64,000 nucleotides of DNA, from positions 950,501 through 1,014,500 of the forward strand of contig JAQFVV010012442.1 of NCBI GenBank assembly GCA_028023455.1. Reading direction: 5' to 3'. The DNA is from Epiperipatus broadwayi. Lineage: Eukaryota; Onychophora; Udeonychophora; Euonychophora; Peripatidae. The notes below the pieces were generated by a model. The model saw only the letters and a program-made list of their open reading frames with translations, was not told the origin of the DNA and did no database searches. Shown here one piece after another: positions 59,801-64,000 of the stretch (position 1 is its first letter; every line of letters begins with the position of its first letter). A program made the translations under genes and the position numbers.

Positions 59801-60469
59801 TGTTTGTTTTCGCAATGATAGGTCCTTTTGAATGAAGTTATTTTATCTTTAAAGTAAAATAATTTCAGCAAGAGTAAATTTCATTTAAAAAATTATGGTA
59901 ATATATAAATACATTTGTGCCGAATTTATTTCTAATTTTTAATGTTTAATAACGCCTTTGTTAAATGTAAGTAAACTAATAGTTAATTAAATTCTTACTT
60001 ACTTTGTGTAAAAATTAAATCTGGGTTCCTTTATCACTAATAAAATAACATTTTTTATTTGTATACTTTTAAAGAAACTAATTTGAAATGCGATAAATAA
60101 TGGATTTAATTACTTTAAACAAAACTGTTGTGAATTATTTCTTGCAGAATAATTCTTAATCACTCAAATTTCATCGCGCATATCACACGTTCCAAGTTCA
60201 ATATCGTATAGTCTAATTATTCTGGGGAAAGCATTTTTGAACCCAATCTATTCAAAAAGAATCATTGTTACATTAGATATAACAAAAAAAAAATACAAAT
60301 AATGTTCTAGATTATTGTTGGAAATAATTAAGTAATTTGTTAATTCAACTTATTTTTAGGATAATAATAAAACTTATTTTTGGATAATTTAACAACCGGT
60401 TCGCTAATTTTTTTTAATTTTAAGATCCGGTTTGCGCGAACCGGTGCGAACGGTTGGATATCATCATTG
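56887..60469 (-). mobile_element. hAT DNA transposon, 3.58 kb, complete ends
   Basis: The left end begins CAGTGATGATATCC and the right end is the complement of CAATGATGATATCC, giving 14-bp terminal inverted repeats with one mismatch. Both sides carry the 8-bp duplication GTTATGAG, which is the usual length for hAT insertion. Subterminal ACCGGTT-type motifs occur near 56910 and several times in 60390-60455. The interior encodes a broken hAT transposase on the minus strand (57161-59324). Intact ends mean it could have been mobilised in trans, but the internal gene is dead. Confidence 0.9.
57161..59324 (-). pseudogene. hAT transposase, KIAA1586/ZMYM-like, decayed
   Basis: The transposase would cut and paste the element through an RNase H-like fold with an inserted alpha domain and a C-terminal dimerisation region. 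Read 5' to 3' on the minus strand: a variable N-terminus (59324-59142); a zinc-finger-like part, KEWRSNIIPSGKNKMVQQAS then KEHFSSKAYQ (59016-58860); the RNase H core with DFSPTIFVDLVELQNKDAE, LCSDGVIVILGRWSEV and ILHCLSHNLQLRLEDF (58592-58236); a helical middle (57932-57400); and the C-terminal SVQVWLRNHNTVDDAIVKK near 57275-57220, typical of the KIAA1586-type dimerisation end. Stops near 57933 and 58235 and a frameshift near 57350 inactivate it. The host-domesticated relatives make a functional host gene conceivable, but the TIRs and stops argue for a dead transposon. Confidence 0.85.
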
Positions 60470-60477
60470 GTTATGAG
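60470..60477. repeat. 8-bp target-site duplication, right copy (hAT)
   Basis: GTTATGAG, identical to the left copy. It is followed at once by an (AT) tract and the PLE-F 3' end. Confidence 0.88.
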
Positions 60478-60479
60478 AG

Positions 60480-61504
60480 TATATATATATAAAGCTCTAA
60501 AACACAACCAGTGGTATCACTGCTATTAGAAGACTTCTCAAGTGTAAAAAAAACTACAAAATAACAACAAATTTAAACACTAACCAACAATTTCTCTTAC
60601 ATCCCATATATTGTTAATATTAATAAAACTTTTTAATAAGTTAATTGCTTCAGAATCATAAGTTTTTAATTATAATTTACTTCACACAAAAAGACAACTA
60701 TAGCCTCATCAAAATAAATATGGATGTGTAAAGCAATTAAGATAATTATTTCTAACTCTACTTTTGTGTATCTTTATTCTTTAATTTAAGCTCAAAATAC
60801 TCTGGCATACCTTCTAACAAAACAAGGGATAATATGCATTACTCCAGTAATAGTCTTCTATCAGAATTTTCCTATCTATTATTTAATAAATTGTTCACAT
60901 TAATATCTTTTTTAAAAGCTATATTTTTATTTCAAAACAAATTACTAATTTTACATACAATTCTGTAAGAAGACAATTTAACTGGCAAAGAAATAAAACC
61001 ACATTTTTCTTTAATCTTTACATCATTATAAATATTAGTATTAATAAATAAAATATTTTTAGTAAGTTTATCAAAATAGCCAACACTCAAATAATCTGTA
61101 TAAAATTGATCTTTTTGAGACAAAGCTACCCCATTACATTAATTTATCTCCTATTTCCATAAGCATAATTTCTAAAAGCAGTTACTTTACGAGATACAGA
61201 TTAATAGCAACCAGGTTTAATTATAGACTTTAACTCTTTACTCTTAACATAATGTCTATATATTAAAAAAATATTGGGTACATTTCTAATCACCAATAAA
61301 TCTAAAAAAAAATAATTTAATTAAATGTAACCCCAATCCTTCTATAACATATTTTATAGAAGGATCAATCCTATCGAAATAACTAAAAAAAATTTAATTT
61401 ATCATTTTCAACTGTAAGCAAACAATTCCTATGAAAATTATTAAATTCACTATATTTTTAAAAACACTAAATCTGACATCTTAAGTATTCTATCATATCA
61501 CTAT
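60480..61504 (-). pseudogene. PLE-F: decayed RT thumb, linker and 3' region
   Basis: Allowing for frame changes, the minus strand from about 61440 reads CLLTVENDKLNFF, YFDRIDPSIKYVIEGL, LFFLDLLVIRNV and IYRHYVKS. This matches the thumb region of PLE reverse transcriptases (a FLDLLV.R then IYRK pattern). The open stretch 61123-60932 continues QFYTDYLSVGYFDKLTKNIL and GFISLPVKLSSYRIVCKISN, equivalent to the PYV...L..I linker before GIY-YIG. The nuclease part below 60900 is not readable. The 3' end near 60480-60590 contains ACACTTGAGAAGTC and the motif GATACCACTGGTTG, matching 62094-62170 on the plus strand. It is heavily decayed. Confidence 0.6.
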
Positions 61505-61781
61505 ATCTAGATAACTTTTTAATCATTTTAATGACATTCAATAAAAAATTATTAAAAACTAAACTCCACAAAACTATAGTAAATAACAACTACAAATACA
61601 CTTCTAAATTAACAAACAAAAAATAAATCCACACCAAAACCTACATGACTTTTTATATAATAATTTCAAAATTTATATTTTTAATTTTTATTCTTTTACA
61701 ATTTTATTGTATAATATAACCATATCACAAACTAATCTTACAAACAAAAACCACAAATAAACATCAATCAAAACAATACTA

Positions 61782-61783
<2 letters not shown>
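61505..61783. other. Non-readable upstream part of PLE-F
   Basis: AT-rich sequence between the RT remnant and the (AT)n array. No frame was recognised. Confidence 0.35.

Positions 61784-61854
<71 letters not shown>
61784..61854. repeat. (AT)n microsatellite inside PLE-F
   Basis: Two AT blocks separated by TTTATATATATAGTG. Confidence 0.9.
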
Positions 61855-61860
<6 letters not shown>

Positions 61861-61904
61861 AACTAATCCTATATTATAAATAAATACAAATAAATAAATA
61901 AAAA

Positions 61905-62034
61905 TTAAATAAAACAAAAATATTTACACTATATCAGTAACAGTACCTTAAATGCAAAAAATCTCATCAAAATGTAAACATTAAAATCATAAAAGCTAAA
62001 CTAGTCAATAAAATAATCAAAATTACCCCAAATT
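61905..62034 (-). repeat. PLE-F terminal repeat, inverted arm
   Basis: The complement reads AATTTGGGGTAATTTTGATT, ATTGACTAGTTTAG, TTTTAATGTTTAC, then a TATAGTG end. The plus-strand partner is at 62195-62325. The two arms are about 130 bp with about 160 bp between them. Confidence 0.75.
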
Positions 62035-62044
62035 ATTTTAATAT

Positions 62045-62330
62045 TAAAGGTGTAGGGGTTGTAAGTGTAATTGTGGGTAACATATTGTTTAAACATGTTA
62101 TTTTGTAGTTCTTTACACTAGAGAAGTTGGCTTGTAGCAATGAAATCATTGGTTGGATTTTAGAGGGGTTTTTTTGCTACTCTGGTTGAGTTGTGAATTT
62201 GGGGTGATTTTGATTATTTTAGTGACTAGTTTAGTTTTGTGCTTTTAATGTTTACCTAACAAAAAGATTCCTTGCACTTAGGTTAATGGTGCTTATATAG
62301 TGTTATGGTTTTTGTTATTTATATATTGTG
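62045..62330 (+). repeat. PLE-F terminal repeat, plus arm with 3' motif
   Basis: It contains GTTATTTTGTAGTTCTTTAC, CTAGAGAAGTTGGCTTGTAG, then CAATGAAATCATTGGTTGG, a weaker version of the GAAG-stem-GAAAC-GTTGG pattern. The same sequence occurs at the minus-strand 3' end of PLE-F (60480-60590). The right part (62195-62325) is the inverted partner of 61905-62034. Confidence 0.7.
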
Positions 62331-64000
62331 CCCTTTTATATGGGTCTCCATAAATTGATGTATCAATCTATTTAAAAAATTTTAAATTTAAGATATATTT
62401 AGCTATATGATTTTAATTTTGTTTATAACAATTTTTTTTAAAAAGTGTAATTAAAGTAATTCATGAGTATTTGATATGTAAAAATTGTGCTGATGTTTGA
62501 GAGAGACATTTCAATGGGAATGATAATAGTATATGGTTGGAAAAACTGGCCATAAGCAGTACTGCATTAATAAATTTAATAAATAAATGTTTAAAGTTAA
62601 AGTTTTAAAAGACAAGTTAAAATTAAATGCATATATTTATTGTTGATAAAAAATTAATATTCAATAAATGAATATAAATATTTTAATTATTAGTATTACA
62701 TAATAGAAGATTAATATTTGATTTTAATAATATCGAATTATTATTTTAAAATTGTTGGAAGATATTATTTATTTTAAAAAAATAATTATTTTTAAAAAAT
62801 GAATTGTTGGTTTATGTTTAGATTATTACAAGCGTCTGTAGCTCTGTTGTAAAAAACAGATGTTAATTAGACACATACACACATGCTTGGGAGTTTTTTT
62901 TAGTAAAGTTGCAAAGCTATTTTAAAAATTCTGTTATAAAATTTATAAATATTATTTTAGCTATCATGAAATAAAAATAAAGATAATTAATGTGAAATAT
63001 TAAATCTGATTTTTAAAATACTGCTTAAAAACATAACAAATAAAAATAGGCTTATTTTGTTTATAAAAATAATCTTATAAAAGTTAAACGTGAAATTAAG
63101 TAAGAAAGAATATTTTAAAAAATGTTTAATGGATTTAAATAAATGACAAAGATTAATTTAAGAATTTAATAATGTGATAAATAATAAATATTAAATAAGT
63201 CATTATTTATTTTTAATTCTGTCTTGTTGGTAAAATATGTAAATAAGCTAGCAAGTCGATTGTTTAATTCACCAATCAAGTGGGAGTTTTCTTCCGGTAT
63301 AAAATCAAGGTTCAATTGTTTGGAGGGGACTTGTGATTGAAATTCTTAAAGTAAAAGGTGCTATTAAAAATAGCTAAGTGATTATAGACGCTCTCAAAAT
63401 CATTTTAAAATTATAAGAGAGTAGTTTTTTAAAATAATTTATAAAAGTTACCGATAAATATGCAGTGTTAATTTATTATAGTTCCCTATTGATCGTTTCC
63501 TTATTAAAGTCAATTTACTATTAAATAATCATGAGGACATCGTTTAAGGATAAAATGTATTGGAGACTTTATACTGAAAATTTAACAAACGCTGGATTGA
63601 TTAGGAGAGTTATTCGATGCCTAACAGTAATACGTTGGACTTTGTATAAATTTAAAAGCTAATGATAATTAATTTTTATAAAATAGATATTTAAAAGCAT
63701 GAGAAATACTTCTTTATGAAGAAAGTATTTATAAATGATAAATCTAAGTATATAACTTAGTAAAGATGGTAAATAATTATGATTATAAAAATATTTGCCT
63801 TGTTAAGTCTTTATGGTTTAAAATACTAAATTCTGACAATTTTAAAAGGCAAATAAATTGGAGATTTAATAAGTAAAGAAACACTTATAAGTAAAAATTA
63901 TTGTATTATTAAAGTCTGAACGCTGGTTGTATAGAAGACTTTAAAAGTAATCTTACCTCAATATCTGTTACGGAAAGCGCAAATAAATTACATGTGGATA
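62331..64000. other. Non-coding AT-rich stretch
   Basis: No gene was recognised. Short phrases such as TTATTAAAGTC and AACGCTGG recur between 63480 and 63930, which hints at a diverged repeat, but no clear unit could be defined. Confidence 0.45.

Overview
This window is AT-rich nuclear DNA from a eukaryote, most likely an invertebrate animal. The evidence is the dense (AT)n, (AAT)n and (GATA)n microsatellites, GIY-YIG-bearing Penelope-like elements (PLEs), an APE-type LINE, a KIAA1586/ZMYM-like hAT transposon, and one exon with consensus splice sites. The species cannot be named from sequence alone. No bacterial-style operons, rRNA genes or CRISPR arrays were seen.

Layout. Positions 340-31656 are almost entirely retroelements and their microsatellites. 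Four PLE families (here A, B, D and C, in map order) each occur as a head-to-head inverted pair, in which one copy is longer and the other is shortened. PLE-A: minus arm 540-5527 and plus arm 5766-9130. PLE-B: 9137-9553 minus and 9555-11608 plus. PLE-D: 18370-20640 minus and 20642-21503 plus. PLE-C: 21605-23505 minus and 23540-25581 plus, with its 3' end displaced to 31494-31656. Two later insertions interrupt this landscape. One is a 2.5-kb LTR-like insertion (2255-4754) in the PLE-A minus arm. The other is a 5.9-kb L1/Tx1-like LINE (25582-31493) in the PLE-C plus arm, flanked by a 16-bp target duplication.

Positions 31657-48590 are mostly non-coding. They hold (AT)n tracts, several tandem duplications, a minisatellite leading into a foldback element, a purine-rich tract, the 3' half of another PLE (E, 42700-43870) with a tRNA-like segment in its 3' region, and a decayed coding relic (34490-35255).

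The only good candidate for a host gene is one internal exon on the minus strand (48600-48938). It encodes about 113 residues of an unrecognised protein. Its 3' splice site directly adjoins a (CT)n-(TA)n microsatellite.

The right end holds a 530-bp GATA block, a complete but decayed hAT transposon (56887-60469) with inverted ends and an 8-bp target duplication, and a sixth, badly decayed PLE (F, 60480-62330). Every transposon protein seen here carries stops, frameshifts, truncation or an altered catalytic residue, so nothing looks autonomous. I found no clearly new functional system. The strongest observations are the repeated head-to-head PLE pairs, a 3'-terminal motif shared by otherwise different PLEs, microsatellites growing inside and at the ends of PLEs, and palindromic foldback families.
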